Shown in pieces: positions 34,210 through 43,919 of a DNA stretch of 64,000 nucleotides (its first letter is position 1; each line of letters starts with the position of its first letter). The DNA is taken from the NCBI GenBank assembly GCA_050693895.1, contig JBOGWS010000009.1, positions 16,763 through 80,762 on the forward strand, in the 5' to 3' direction. A program made the translations under genes and the position numbers. Origin of the DNA: WHSV01 sp050693895. GTDB taxonomy: Bacteria > Actinomycetota > CADDZG01 > WHSQ01. The notes beneath the pieces are model-generated. The model saw only the letters and a list, made by a program, of their open reading frames with translations. It had not been told where the DNA came from and did no database searches.

Positions 34210-34223
34210 TGTCAGCAGAACTG

Positions 34224-35021
34224 ATGAGCCACGTGCAGCAGAAAGCCGCGGACTTTCGCGCGCTGCACGAGGATGATGCATTCATCATTCCGAATCCCTG
34301 GGACGCGGGTTCGGCCAAGGTTCTTGAAGCACTCGGATTCAAAGCCCTCGCGAGCACCAGCTCGGGCTTCTCGTTCACGCTGGGACGGCTGGACGGCGGC
34401 GCCTCGCTCGATGAGGTGCTCGAACACGTCCGAGTACTCGATCGGTCGACGAGCCTCCCGGTCTCGGTCGATCTGGAGAACGGTTACGGACCCGAGCCCG
34501 AAGCCGCGGCGTCGGCAATCACCCGGGCCGCCGCGGCCGGAGCCGTCGGCGGATCGATCGAGGACTACGATCCCAAGGGCGCGATCTACGGCCTCGAACA
34601 TTCGGTCGAGCGAGTGGCCGCGGCAAGTGAGGCCGCAAGAGGATTGGGCTTCCCCTTCATGCTGACGGCGCGAGCCGAGAATCACATCCGCGGCAACCCC
34701 GATCTCGACGACACCATCACTCGGCTGCAGGCCTACGAGCGCGCCGGCGCCGATGTGCTCTATGCCCCAGGACTGCTCAATGGTGATGAGATTCGAGCGG
34801 TATCCGATGCCACATCCAAACCCCTCAACGTGCTGGCCCACGCGGGCCTGACGCTGAGCGAGATCGCCGACGCCGGTGGTCGTCGCATCAGCCTCGGGGG
34901 TGCGCTGACCTGGGTGTCGGTCGGAGCGATGGCAAACGCGGCGACGAAGATACGGGACGAGGGCGACTTTTCGTCACTCGACGTGCCGGCGGCCCGGATC
35001 AAGGAGTGGCTCGACAACTGA
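34224..35021 (+). CDS. Isocitrate lyase/PEP mutase family enzyme
   Basis: A 265-residue (alpha/beta)8 enzyme of the PEP mutase/isocitrate lyase superfamily. Visible marks are NPWDAGSAKVLEALGFKALASTSSG, the metal-site segment PVSVDLENGYG, and SIEDYDPKG. The KKCGH signature of isocitrate lyase is absent. Relatives include carboxyphosphonoenolpyruvate mutases, oxaloacetate decarboxylases and 2-methylisocitrate lyase-like proteins, so it should make or break a C-C or C-P bond next to a carboxylate. The ATG at 34224 is chosen because the upstream ATG lies in a terminator hairpin. A ribosome site is not obvious. Confidence 0.85.
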   Translation: MSHVQQKAADFRALHEDDAFIIPNPWDAGSAKVLEALGFKALASTSSGFSFTLGRLDGGASLDEVLEHVRVLDRSTSLPVSVDLENGYGPEPEAAASAITRAAAAGAVGGSIEDYDPKGAIYGLEHSVERVAAASEAARGLGFPFMLTARAENHIRGNPDLDDTITRLQAYERAGADVLYAPGLLNGDEIRAVSDATSKPLNVLAHAGLTLSEIADAGGRRISLGGALTWVSVGAMANAATKIRDEGDFSSLDVPAARIKEWLDN

Positions 35022-35051
35022 TCCGTGCCCTCCCTGTCTATCGATCCAGCG

Positions 35052-35857
35052 TCAGGCCACGTCTCGCCGCCGCAGCGCGACCCCAGCGACCAGAACGAAG
35101 CAGACAGCGTAGGCCGCAAGTGCCGCCACTGCCTGTCCGCTCGACACATAGGGTCCGGCAAAGGCGCCGGGGCCGCTATCTGCAATCGTCTCGGCCGAGG
35201 CGCCCAGCGCGCTCGCAATCGAGTACGAGTTGGTCCGCAGGAAAAACTCTGACAGACCATCCAGGACCTCCACCTGCGTTACCAGCGCGCTCAGCAACCC
35301 CTCGATCACCAGCGCATAGAGAATGCCGATGCCGATCGCAAGAGAGGTTCCGCGCGACAGGGTCGCCAGCATCACACCAAGTGCTGCCCATACGACGAGC
35401 ACGAACCAGCCCGCGGCGAGGGTGCGGATCAGTAGCCAAGCCGAGGGCCAGTCAACCGCAGCGTTCTCGACTCTGGCAACGACGTAGCTGGACACCGCGG
35501 CGACGACGGCAACCGAGGCGACGAACAGGACTAGAACGCTTCCGAGTGCCATCAGTTTGGCGGCCAGCACTCGCAGCCTGCCGGGGCGCTGGGTCAACAG
35601 GGTCTTCATCGTGTCCCACGAGTAGTCGCTTCCCACCGCGAGCACTCCGAGCATGAGAGCGAACACGCCTCCGAAGAACGGAAAGCCGCGAACCAAGGTG
35701 CCTGCGAGTCCTTCCGGCAGAAGCTCGGCCATGGAACGTTGCTCCACATACGGGAGCACGTAGGAAAAAAAGAGCGCGAGCGCGGTCCAGGTTGAAAGCA
35801 GTATCCAGGTGCTTGCTCGCTTGCGAAGCACGAGGATCTCGGCGATGACACTGTTGG

Positions 35858-35861
<4 letters not shown>
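35052..35861 (-). CDS. ABC-2 type transporter permease
   Basis: A 269-residue membrane protein with about six spans (LLSTWTALALFFSYVLPYV, FPFFGGVFALMLGVLAVG, and four more). GSDYSWDTMKTLLTQRPGRLRVLAAKL is the cytoplasmic loop typical of ABC-2 permeases. Its ATG overlaps the stop of the ATPase gene by 4 bases (35858-35861), so the two form one exporter. The divergent two-component system suggests that it is induced by a cell-envelope or antibiotic signal. Confidence 0.88.
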
Positions 35862-36817
<956 letters not shown>

Positions 36818-36943
36818 GGATGCCTCTCTTTCTGAAGTCGGTCATCGTTGGCCGCTTGGATTCGCTTGAACCCATGGTCGCCATTGAGGGCGCGCGCGTC
36901 GTCGGGTGATGGAGGGCTTCTAGATGCTGCCGGCTACGCCGTG

Positions 36944-36965
36944 GGGAGTACCCGCTAGTACTCCC
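36944..36965. promoter_or_regulatory. Perfect dyad between exporter and two-component operons, candidate operator
   Basis: GGGAGTAC-N6-GTACTCCC is a perfect 8+8 inverted repeat in the 192-base gap between the divergent ABC exporter and the kinase/regulator pair. Its length and place fit a binding site for the dimeric NarL-type regulator encoded at 38176-38850. Confidence 0.6.
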
Positions 36966-37009
36966 TGGGCGCGATGACAGTGGCCATTCGCTGGCATAGC
37001 GTGGTGTCC

Positions 37010-38179
37010 ATGACCGATCGAAGTGGAGGCGCCGTCCGCCTTCGTGGCGGCGGCATCGCCATTGCAAGTGCCGCCGCCGCTGCTCAAATTTTCGGCACCT
37101 TCTTGGCCACTCAGCGCTCGTCGGGCGCGGAGTCACTTGACTGGTTCGGTGCCGCGCTGCTCGTGGCCGCGGCCGTCCCGCTCGTCGCGCGCCGCGAGCA
37201 TCCCGCGCCCGCATTGTTGGTAACGGTGGCCTGTGCGCTCGCTTACGACCTCCTCGATTACCCCGCCGGCTTCTACACCATCCCGATCGGCATCGGCCTC
37301 TATTCGCTGGTCGCCGCCGGCATGCGGCTACAGGGGATCGGCGCCGCAGTTGCGATCGCCTCTCTGTTCGTGATTGCCGACATCCTGTTCGACTCGGGCC
37401 ACATACTCGGTGTGAACGGCGTGCTGTGGTTCTCGGGTTGGCTTGCGGTCAGCATTGCCTTGGGCGAGGTGACCAGGAGTCGCCGCTCCTACCTGGTCGA
37501 AGTCGAGCAGCGGGCGCTCGAGGCCGAGCGTACCCGTGAGGAGGAGGCGCTGCGACGCGCGGGCGAAGAACGCCTCCGTATCGCGCGCGAGTTGCACGAT
37601 GTCCTGGCCCACAATATTTCGATGATCAACGTGAGGGCCGGAGTCGCCTCACACTTGCTCGACAAGAAGCCCGAGGAGGCCCGCGACGCGCTCGATGCAA
37701 TCAAGACGGCGAGCAAGGATGCTCTGCGCGAGCTGCGCTCGACCCTCGGAATGTTGCGTCAGGTCGACGACGGTGTGCCTTTGAGGCCCGGGCCAAGCCT
37801 GGCGCAGCTCGACGAGCTCATACCGGATCCTGTTGCCGGGGTCGGCGTGAGCATGCAGGTAGTGGGAGAGCCGCGTGACCTGCCCGTCGGCGTCGAGCAA
37901 GCCGCCTACCGCATCGTCCAGGAGTCACTGACGAACGTGGCTCGTCATGCAGCGCCCGCCTCAGCTACCGTGACGATCACCTATGGGGAACGCGACATTC
38001 AGATCGATGTGTCCGACGACGGACGAGCCGTTTCGAGCAATGGCCTTTCCGGCGGGGGCCACGGGATAACTGGGATGAGCGAACGTGCTGCGGCGACGGG
38101 AGGGGAGTTCGATGCCGGTCCCCGCCCCGAGGGGGGCTGGCGCGTCTGGGCTCGGCTCCCCCTGAACGGATCTAAATGA
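37010..38179 (+). CDS. NarL-family sensor histidine kinase
   Basis: A 389-residue kinase. Residues 20-155 hold about four to five membrane segments with only short loops outside, the layout of intramembrane-sensing kinases. A coiled segment follows (EVEQRALEAERTREEEALRRAGEE), then the HisKA_3 box with His196 (IARELHDVLAHNISMINVRAG) and an ATPase domain (QESLTNVARHAAP, VSDDGRA, GGGHGITGMSERAAATGG). Its stop overlaps the regulator start (ATGA). With the divergent exporter it forms a detoxification-type module. The start at 37010 lacks a clear ribosome site, and an ATG at 36974 is in frame. Confidence 0.92.
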   Translation: MTDRSGGAVRLRGGGIAIASAAAAAQIFGTFLATQRSSGAESLDWFGAALLVAAAVPLVARREHPAPALLVTVACALAYDLLDYPAGFYTIPIGIGLYSLVAAGMRLQGIGAAVAIASLFVIADILFDSGHILGVNGVLWFSGWLAVSIALGEVTRSRRSYLVEVEQRALEAERTREEEALRRAGEERLRIARELHDVLAHNISMINVRAGVASHLLDKKPEEARDALDAIKTASKDALRELRSTLGMLRQVDDGVPLRPGPSLAQLDELIPDPVAGVGVSMQVVGEPRDLPVGVEQAAYRIVQESLTNVARHAAPASATVTITYGERDIQIDVSDDGRAVSSNGLSGGGHGITGMSERAAATGGEFDAGPRPEGGWRVWARLPLNGSK

Positions 38180-38850
38180 TCCAGGTCGTGCTTGCGGACG
38201 ATCAGGCTCTGGTCCGTGCTGGATTTCGCTCCCTGCTGGACAACGAAGACGACATCGAGGTCGTTGCAGAGGCCTCCGACGGTGAAGAGGCCGTAGTTCT
38301 TGCAGCGCAAGCGAAACCCGACGTCATCCTCATGGACATCCGCATGCCGAAACTCGATGGGATCGAGGCAACGCGTCGAATAGCCGGCGACGATCGCCTT
38401 GCCGGAGTGAAGGTCGTGATCCTGACGACCTTCGAGCTCGATGAGTACGTCTTCGAGTCGCTCCGAGCCGGCGCAAGCGGTTTTCTCGTCAAGGACACCG
38501 AGCCGCTCGAGTTGCTCCACGGAGTTCGCGTCGTAGCGGCGGGCGAGTCGCTCCTGTCGCCGAGCGTGACTCGCCGGCTCATCGCGGAGTTCGCCACACG
38601 ATCGACCGAGAAGAAAACGCTCGAGGAGCTCGACCTGCTCACAGGGCGGGAGCGCGAAGTCATGGCGCTCGTCGCGACAGGGATGTCCAACGACGAGATC
38701 GCCGAGCATCTGGTGGTCAGTCCGGCGACGGCGAAGACGCATGTCAGCCGGGCCATGGTCAAGCTGCATGCGCGCGACCGAGCCCAGCTCGTCGTCCTCG
38801 CATACGAATCTGGGCTCGTCAAACCGAGTTGGACGAGCCCTCGTCAGTAG
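38176..38850 (+). CDS. NarL-family response regulator
   Basis: A 224-residue regulator. The receiver has the DD pair at 8-9, phosphoacceptor Asp54 (VILMDIRMP) and the Lys in FLVKDTEP. The LuxR helix-turn-helix reads LLTGREREVMALVATGMSNDEIAEHLVVSPATAKTHVSRAMVKL. It is coupled to the kinase upstream by an ATGA overlap. It probably controls the divergent ABC exporter through the dyad at 36944-36965. Confidence 0.94.
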   Translation: MIQVVLADDQALVRAGFRSLLDNEDDIEVVAEASDGEEAVVLAAQAKPDVILMDIRMPKLDGIEATRRIAGDDRLAGVKVVILTTFELDEYVFESLRAGASGFLVKDTEPLELLHGVRVVAAGESLLSPSVTRRLIAEFATRSTEKKTLEELDLLTGREREVMALVATGMSNDEIAEHLVVSPATAKTHVSRAMVKLHARDRAQLVVLAYESGLVKPSWTSPRQ

Positions 38851-39024
38851 GTGACCAGGGATCCGTTGATCGCAATCGCGGCACTCCTGGTCGCCGCTTC
38901 TGCGCTTGGAGCGGATAGCCTTCACCCCCGGGTGACCATTGTCATTCCAGACCCCTCCTGGGGGTCACAGATGACGATGGTCCCTCGCCACCTTGTTGAC
39001 GCGGGTTCTGAGGCTTCCGCATAA
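38851..39024 (+). CDS. Possible 57-residue secreted peptide (uncertain)
   Basis: A GTG directly after the regulator stop opens a 57-codon frame whose N-terminus looks like a signal peptide (DPLIAIAALLVAASALGADS). The remainder (HPRVTIVIPDPSWGSQMTMVPRH) resembles nothing I know. The frame contains a long hairpin and its end overlaps a good promoter for the next gene, so it may be chance. Confidence 0.25.
   Translation: MTRDPLIAIAALLVAASALGADSLHPRVTIVIPDPSWGSQMTMVPRHLVDAGSEASA
38936..38980. promoter_or_regulatory. Long two-part hairpin upstream of the purine island
   Basis: CCATTGTCAT pairs with ATGACGATGG (one G-T) on the outside, and GACCCC pairs with GGGGTC inside, separated by symmetrical four-base internal loops. 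It could end the two-component operon or serve as an operator in front of the promoter at 38996. Confidence 0.55.
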
Positions 39025-39025
39025 T
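38996..39025 (+). promoter_or_regulatory. Sigma-70-type promoter of the purine island
   Basis: TTGACG and CATAAT stand 18 bases apart and lie about 30 bases upstream of the AAAGGAG ribosome site of the first gene. It is one of the best consensus promoters in the window. Confidence 0.65.
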
Positions 39026-39058
39026 CGACTGAAGGTCACGCCAGACACCTAAAGGAGC

Positions 39059-40084
39059 CTTACAGCGAACGCATCTCCCGAGCGCGTAGCTCTCTACCTG
39101 CAGGACAAACACCCCATCAGGGATGGGATTCGCTACGTGCAGCGAGCGGAGGAGAGAGGCTTCGAGGCGGTCTGGCAGGCCGAGTCTCGCCTCGTTCGAG
39201 AGGCGACGGTACCCATGGCGGCCTTCGCCGCGTCGACCGATCGCATCAAGGTCGGTTCGGGGGTTGTGAACACGTGGACGCGCAACGTTGGACTGTTGGC
39301 GGCGACCTTCGTCACGCTCGACGACCTGGCGCCGGGCCGCGTCATGGTCGGACTGGGGGCCTGGTGGGATCCGTTGGCGCGCAAGGTCGGGATATCCCGC
39401 CGCCGTCCACTGCAGTGCATGCGTGAAACGGTGGAGGCCTGTCGGAAGCTGTTCACTCTCGACGAAGTCTCCTACGACGGTGAATTCGTGCACCTCGACG
39501 GTGTGAGGATCGATGTCGTTCACGGTGATGTCTCCGCGCGCGACATCCCCATCTACATCGGCGCCACCGGCCCCAAGATGCTGGAACTCGCCGGCGAGAT
39601 CGCCGACGGCGTCGTCCTCAACTACATGGTCTCGCCGAGTTACAACGACGATGCAATGGAACGGCTCGATGCGGGGGTCCGGCGCGCAGGGCGGAGCATG
39701 GATGAGGTCGATCGTCCCCAGCTCGTGGTCTGCTCGCTCGACGCCGATCGATCCAAGGCCCTGGACGCGGCTCGCTTGCTCCTCACGCAATACCTCGGTC
39801 AGCAACCTCATATCATGAAGGCCTCCGGTGTCGACTCGGCGCTGATCGAGGAGATCAACGCCGTGGTGGATTGGCCCGCTACACACGAAGAGATCGAGAA
39901 AGCAGCGGCACTGGTGCCCGACGAGGTCGTCCAGCTCGTTAGCGCGTCGGGGACACCGGACGAGTGCAGATCGAAGGTGGCCGAGTACATCGAGCACGGC
40001 GCGACCTGCCCCGTTCTTTATCCGCTGGGAGATGACGTCGATGCGATGATCGACGCCTTCGGCGTACAAGTAGCGAGGACCTGA
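39059..40084 (+). CDS. LLM-class F420-type oxidoreductase, first gene of the purine island
   Basis: A bacterial-luciferase-like (LLM) TIM-barrel oxidoreductase of about 335 residues. Marks are GFEAVWQAESRLVREATVPMAAFAA, KVGSGVVNTWTRNVGLLAATFVTLDDLAPGRVMVGLGAWWDP and IYIGATGPKMLELAGEIADGVVLN, which suggest F420 binding. The frame is odd. The conserved strand ERVALYLQDKHPIRDG begins near 39080, yet no ATG, GTG or TTG occurs between an in-frame stop (39050-39052) and GTG 39137. AAAGGAG (39051-39057) stands exactly where a ribosome site should be for the longer form. A rare start codon or a base lost from this copy (for example from TTG-ACA at 39060) would explain it. It leads the operon with YgeY 2 bases downstream. 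Confidence 0.82.
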   Translation, partial: LTANASPERVALYLQDKHPIRDGIRYVQRAEERGFEAVWQAESRLVREATVPMAAFAASTDRIKVGSGVVNTWTRNVGLLAATFVTLDDLAPGRVMVGLGAWWDPLARKVGISRRRPLQCMRETVEACRKLFTLDEVSYDGEFVHLDGVRIDVVHGDVSARDIPIYIGATGPKMLELAGEIADGVVLNYMVSPSYNDDAMERLDAGVRRAGRSMDEVDRPQLVVCSLDADRSKALDAARLLLTQYLGQQPHIMKASGVDSALIEEINAVVDWPATHEEIEKAAALVPDEVVQLVSASGTPDECRSKVAEYIEHGATCPVLYPLGDDVDAMIDAFGVQVART

Positions 40085-40086
40085 CC

Positions 40087-41286
40087 TTGAGCGACTACCT
40101 GGAGCAGGCAGAACAGTATCGCAACGATGTGACCGGTTTCTTGCGCGAGATCATCGCCATACCCTCTCCTTCGTGCGAAGAGGCAGACGTAGCACGACGG
40201 GTTGCGGCCGAAATGGAGGACCTCGGATACGACGAGGTCAAATCCGATCCAATGGGCAATGTCATGGGACGCATCGGCGATGGTAAGACCAAAATCGTTC
40301 TCGATGCCCATATGGACACGGTCGGCGTAGGGGATCCCTCGGCCTGGCCCCACGATCCCTTCGAAGGCAAGCTCACCGACGGCGTTGTCTTCGGACGTGG
40401 CGCGTCCGACAACAAGGGTGCCGTCGCTTCGCAGGTCTATGGAGGGAAGCTCATAGCCGACCGCGGTCTCGACGGTGCCGACGTCACCGTCTACGTCGTC
40501 GGCACCGTGATGGAAGAGGATTGCGATGGGCTTGCGCTCGGCTATTTCCTCACAGAGACCGTGACCGGCGTGGACGCCGTCGTGCTCGGTGAGTGCACGA
40601 ACCTTGCCGTGTACCGGGGGCACCGAGGCCGGATGGAGATCTCCGTCCAGACGAGGGGCACCTCCGCGCACGCAAGCGCGCCCGAGCGCGGTGACAGCGC
40701 GGTGTCGGCAATGGCCCCCATCGTGCTCGACGTAACCGAGCTCAACGAGCGGCTTGCCGACGATGCTTTCTTGGGGCGCGGAACAATCGCCGTGACCATG
40801 ATCGAGTGCGAGACTGCCTCTCTGAACGCGATCCCCGACTCCTGCACGATCTATCTGGACCGCCGGCTCACCGCGGGCGAGACACTGGAGTCTGCGGTGA
40901 AGGAGGTTGCGTCCTTAAGCTCCGCCAAAGACGCCAAGGTCGAGGTTCTCGACTACGCCCGTCCCGCTTACACCGGGCTGACGCTGGAAACGGAGAAGTA
41001 CTTCCCGACGTGGGTGCTCGAGCCAGACCACCCACTCGTCACTGCCGGAGTGGGGGCCGGCGAGGCCGCCCTCGGCAATACCCCCGAGGTTGACAAGTGG
41101 ACGTTCTCGACCAACGGCATCGCGTCGGCCGGACGGCTGAGCATCCCGACGATCGGATTCGGACCGAGCGAGGAACGTTGGGCTCACTCCGTCCTCGACC
41201 AGTGTCCCGTCGACCACCTGGTGGCCTCGATCGCCTACTACGCGGCTCTGCCTGCTGCACTCGCCGGGATCGGAGAAAGAACTTGA
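40087..41286 (+). CDS. ygeY: YgeY-type M20 family hydrolase
   Basis: A 399-residue M20 metallohydrolase. Metal and catalytic motifs are VLDAHMDTVG, RGASDNKGAVAS (bridging Asp), GTVMEEDCDG (Glu-Glu), VLGECT, and RWAHSVLDQCPVDH at the C-terminus. The whole chain, including REIIAIPSPSCEE and PDSCTIYLDRRLTAGE, matches YgeY, the selenium-metabolism-linked hydrolase of the E. coli yge cluster, where it takes part in ring-opened purine breakdown. The TTG start lies 2 bases after the preceding stop, and its own stop overlaps the next TTG start (TTGA). Confidence 0.92.
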   Translation: MSDYLEQAEQYRNDVTGFLREIIAIPSPSCEEADVARRVAAEMEDLGYDEVKSDPMGNVMGRIGDGKTKIVLDAHMDTVGVGDPSAWPHDPFEGKLTDGVVFGRGASDNKGAVASQVYGGKLIADRGLDGADVTVYVVGTVMEEDCDGLALGYFLTETVTGVDAVVLGECTNLAVYRGHRGRMEISVQTRGTSAHASAPERGDSAVSAMAPIVLDVTELNERLADDAFLGRGTIAVTMIECETASLNAIPDSCTIYLDRRLTAGETLESAVKEVASLSSAKDAKVEVLDYARPAYTGLTLETEKYFPTWVLEPDHPLVTAGVGAGEAALGNTPEVDKWTFSTNGIASAGRLSIPTIGFGPSEERWAHSVLDQCPVDHLVASIAYYAALPAALAGIGERT

Positions 41287-43919
41287 GTGAGCGCATCGAG
41301 TTCAAAGTTAACGGCAAGGAGGTCGCGGTCGATGTTGCGGAGGACGAGACGCTCCTCGACGTGTTGCGCGACCACTTGGACCTGCTAGCCGCCAAGGACG
41401 GCTGCCAGCCCGAGGGCTATTGTGGCTGTTGCACGGTGCTCGTCGACGGGCACGCACGCGTGGCCTGCTCGCAGCCGGCCGCGAAGTTCTCCGGCAAGTC
41501 CATCGTCACCCTGGAGGGCCTCTCCGATCACGAGCGTGAGGCATTCGCTCTTGCGTTCTCGGCGACCGGCGCGTCCCAGTGCGGCTTCTGCTCTCCTGGA
41601 ATCGTGGTCAAGGCCCGTAATCTCCTCACCAAGAACCCGCATCCGTCGCGCGACGAAGTGGCGAAGGCACTTGCCGGCAACCTTTGTCGCTGCACCGGCT
41701 ACGTGAAGGTAATTGATGCTGTCGAGATGGCGGCGGGGATCCTGGCAGGCGAGGAGCAACCGCATCTCGATTGGTCCGGCCGCCTGGGGTCTCGCACACC
41801 AAAGTACCAGTCGTTCGAGCTGGCGCTCGGCCTCAAGCCATTCATCGGCGACATCGAGATGGACGGCGTCCTTCACGGAGCACTTCGTTTTGCGGAGCAC
41901 CCGCGCGCCGTGGTCACGAAGATCGATGTCTCGAGGGCTGAGGCCATGGACGGAGTGGTGCGCGTAGTTCTCGCAAGCGACGTCGCGGGGGAGCGCGAGG
42001 TGGGCTGCATCCACAACGACTGGCCGGCCTTCGTTGCGGAGGAAGAAACGACGCGCTACGTCGGCGATGTGCTCGCGGGCGTAGTCGCAACCTCGCGACG
42101 GGTCGCTCGTCTGGCCGCGGACGCCATCGAGATGACCTACGACGTACTCGAACCGGTGACGGACCCCGAACATGCGCTTGAGCCGGACGCTCCCAAGGTG
42201 CACGAGAGCGGCAACCTGCTCAAGATGTGGACGATCAAGCGAGGCGACTCGGAAGCCGCGCTGGCCTCCTCCGATCACGTCGTCACCGAGACGTTCCAGA
42301 CACAGTTCATCGAGCACGCCTTCCTCGAACCCGAGTCTTCGCTCGCCTACGACACCGAAGATGGGATGCACGTGCTTTCCGGGGGCCAGGGCATCTGGGA
42401 CGACCGTCGTCAGATCGCGCGCCTGCTCGCCGAGCCCGAGCAGAGAGTGCGAGTTTCACTGGTCTCCAACGGAGGTGCCTTCGGCGCGAGGGAAGACCTT
42501 GGGATCAACGGCCACACGGCGGTCATGGCGCGCGCGACGGGCAAGCCGGTCAAGCTCACGCTGTCGCGCGAGGAGTCGATCCGCATGCACGTCAAACGCC
42601 ATCCCTTGCGGATGACGTACACGGTGGGTTGCGACTCCAAAGGCAGACTCACGGCCGTAAAGGCCCGCATCGTGGGCGACACGGGAGCCTATGCGAGCGT
42701 GGGAGACAAGGTGCTGCAGCGAGCGTGCGGTCATTCGTGTTCTGCCTACGACGTGCCCGTAGTCGACGTAGAGTCGACCGCCGTCTACACGAACAATCCA
42801 CCGGCCGGAGCGATGCGGGGCTTCGGTTCGAATCAGGCGAACTTTGCGATGGAGGGCTGCATGGATCGCCTCGCCGAGATGGTGGGCATCGACGGGTTCG
42901 ACATCCGTTGGATCAATGCGCTCGACGTCGGCTCGACCTTCGGAACCGGCCAGGTGCTCGGCGAGGGAGTCGGCCTGAAGAAGTGTCTCGAGGCCGTCAA
43001 GGAGGTTTACAAGGGCGCGCGTTTCGCTGGGATTTCCAGCGCGGTCAAGAACGTCGGCGTCGGGAACGGCCTTCCCGAGTATGGGCGCGCGTCGGTAGAG
43101 GTCCAGGAGGACGCGTCGATCCTCGTGCGGCATTCGTGGACCGAGATGGGCCAGGGCGTGCACACGGTGTTGCAGCAGGTCGCGTGCGAGGAACTGGCTC
43201 AAAGCGGAATCGAGCTCAAGCACGTGAGCATCAGCGTTGACACCGAGCGCGAGTTCGCGACGGGACAGACGACCGCGTCGCGCGGAACCTTTCTCGGCGG
43301 CCTCGCCGTGAAGCGCGCCTGCGAGAAGCTGAGAGCCGAGCTCAACGGGAATCAGCTCAGTGATCTTGTAGGCCAGGAGTTCACCGGCGAGGTCGAGTTC
43401 AAGCTCACTCAACCGATGGACGACCCAAACCTCGAGCGTTCCCACATCTGCTACGGGTGGGGAGTTCAGGTCGTGATTCTCGACGACGACGGCAAGATCG
43501 AGAGAGTGATCGCCGCCCACGACGTGGGGAAGGTGATGAACCGGAACCTGCTCGAGGGCCAGATCGAGGGTTCGGTTCACATGGGTCTGGGGCACTCGCT
43601 GACCGAGGAATTCGTCGTAGAGGGCGGCTACATCATGACCCCGACGCTGAAGTCGCAGGGGATCATCCCCGCGAAGGGCATGCCCAAGGTCGAGTGCATC
43701 TTCATCGAGGAACCTCAGCCAGAGGGCCCCTACGGCGCGAAAGGTGTAGGCGAGATCGGGCTCGTGCCCACGGCCGGAGCTGTCGCGGGAGCGGTCCATG
43801 CCTTCGACGGCAAGTGGCGTGTTCGGTTGCCGATGAAGGACACAGCCGCGGCAAAGGCGGCCCATCCCAGAGCCGTTGCCAAGCTCGGTGCCGCTCGTCG
43901 CGCGACTCAGACTTCTTGA
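41283..43919 (+). CDS. XdhD-like fused molybdenum hydroxylase (selenium-dependent xanthine dehydrogenase family)
   Basis: An 878-residue fusion. Residues 1-160 bind two [2Fe-2S] clusters (DGCQPEGYCGCC with a following Cys, then QCGFCSPG and NLCRCTG). Residues 180-870 form the molybdopterin domain (GAFGAREDLGINGHTA, NPPAGAMRGFGSNQ, EMGQGVHTV), with the catalytic Glu824 in GVGEIGLVPTAGAV. No FAD domain is present, as in E. coli XdhD and the Se-dependent enzymes, so an FAD subunit must come from elsewhere, perhaps 48929-49798. It should hydroxylate a purine or related ring. Selenium dependence is a family property and is not visible in the sequence. TTGA overlaps join it to both neighbours. Confidence 0.9.
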   Translation: MSERIEFKVNGKEVAVDVAEDETLLDVLRDHLDLLAAKDGCQPEGYCGCCTVLVDGHARVACSQPAAKFSGKSIVTLEGLSDHEREAFALAFSATGASQCGFCSPGIVVKARNLLTKNPHPSRDEVAKALAGNLCRCTGYVKVIDAVEMAAGILAGEEQPHLDWSGRLGSRTPKYQSFELALGLKPFIGDIEMDGVLHGALRFAEHPRAVVTKIDVSRAEAMDGVVRVVLASDVAGEREVGCIHNDWPAFVAEEETTRYVGDVLAGVVATSRRVARLAADAIEMTYDVLEPVTDPEHALEPDAPKVHESGNLLKMWTIKRGDSEAALASSDHVVTETFQTQFIEHAFLEPESSLAYDTEDGMHVLSGGQGIWDDRRQIARLLAEPEQRVRVSLVSNGGAFGAREDLGINGHTAVMARATGKPVKLTLSREESIRMHVKRHPLRMTYTVGCDSKGRLTAVKARIVGDTGAYASVGDKVLQRACGHSCSAYDVPVVDVESTAVYTNNPPAGAMRGFGSNQANFAMEGCMDRLAEMVGIDGFDIRWINALDVGSTFGTGQVLGEGVGLKKCLEAVKEVYKGARFAGISSAVKNVGVGNGLPEYGRASVEVQEDASILVRHSWTEMGQGVHTVLQQVACEELAQSGIELKHVSISVDTEREFATGQTTASRGTFLGGLAVKRACEKLRAELNGNQLSDLVGQEFTGEVEFKLTQPMDDPNLERSHICYGWGVQVVILDDDGKIERVIAAHDVGKVMNRNLLEGQIEGSVHMGLGHSLTEEFVVEGGYIMTPTLKSQGIIPAKGMPKVECIFIEEPQPEGPYGAKGVGEIGLVPTAGAVAGAVHAFDGKWRVRLPMKDTAAAKAAHPRAVAKLGAARRATQTS

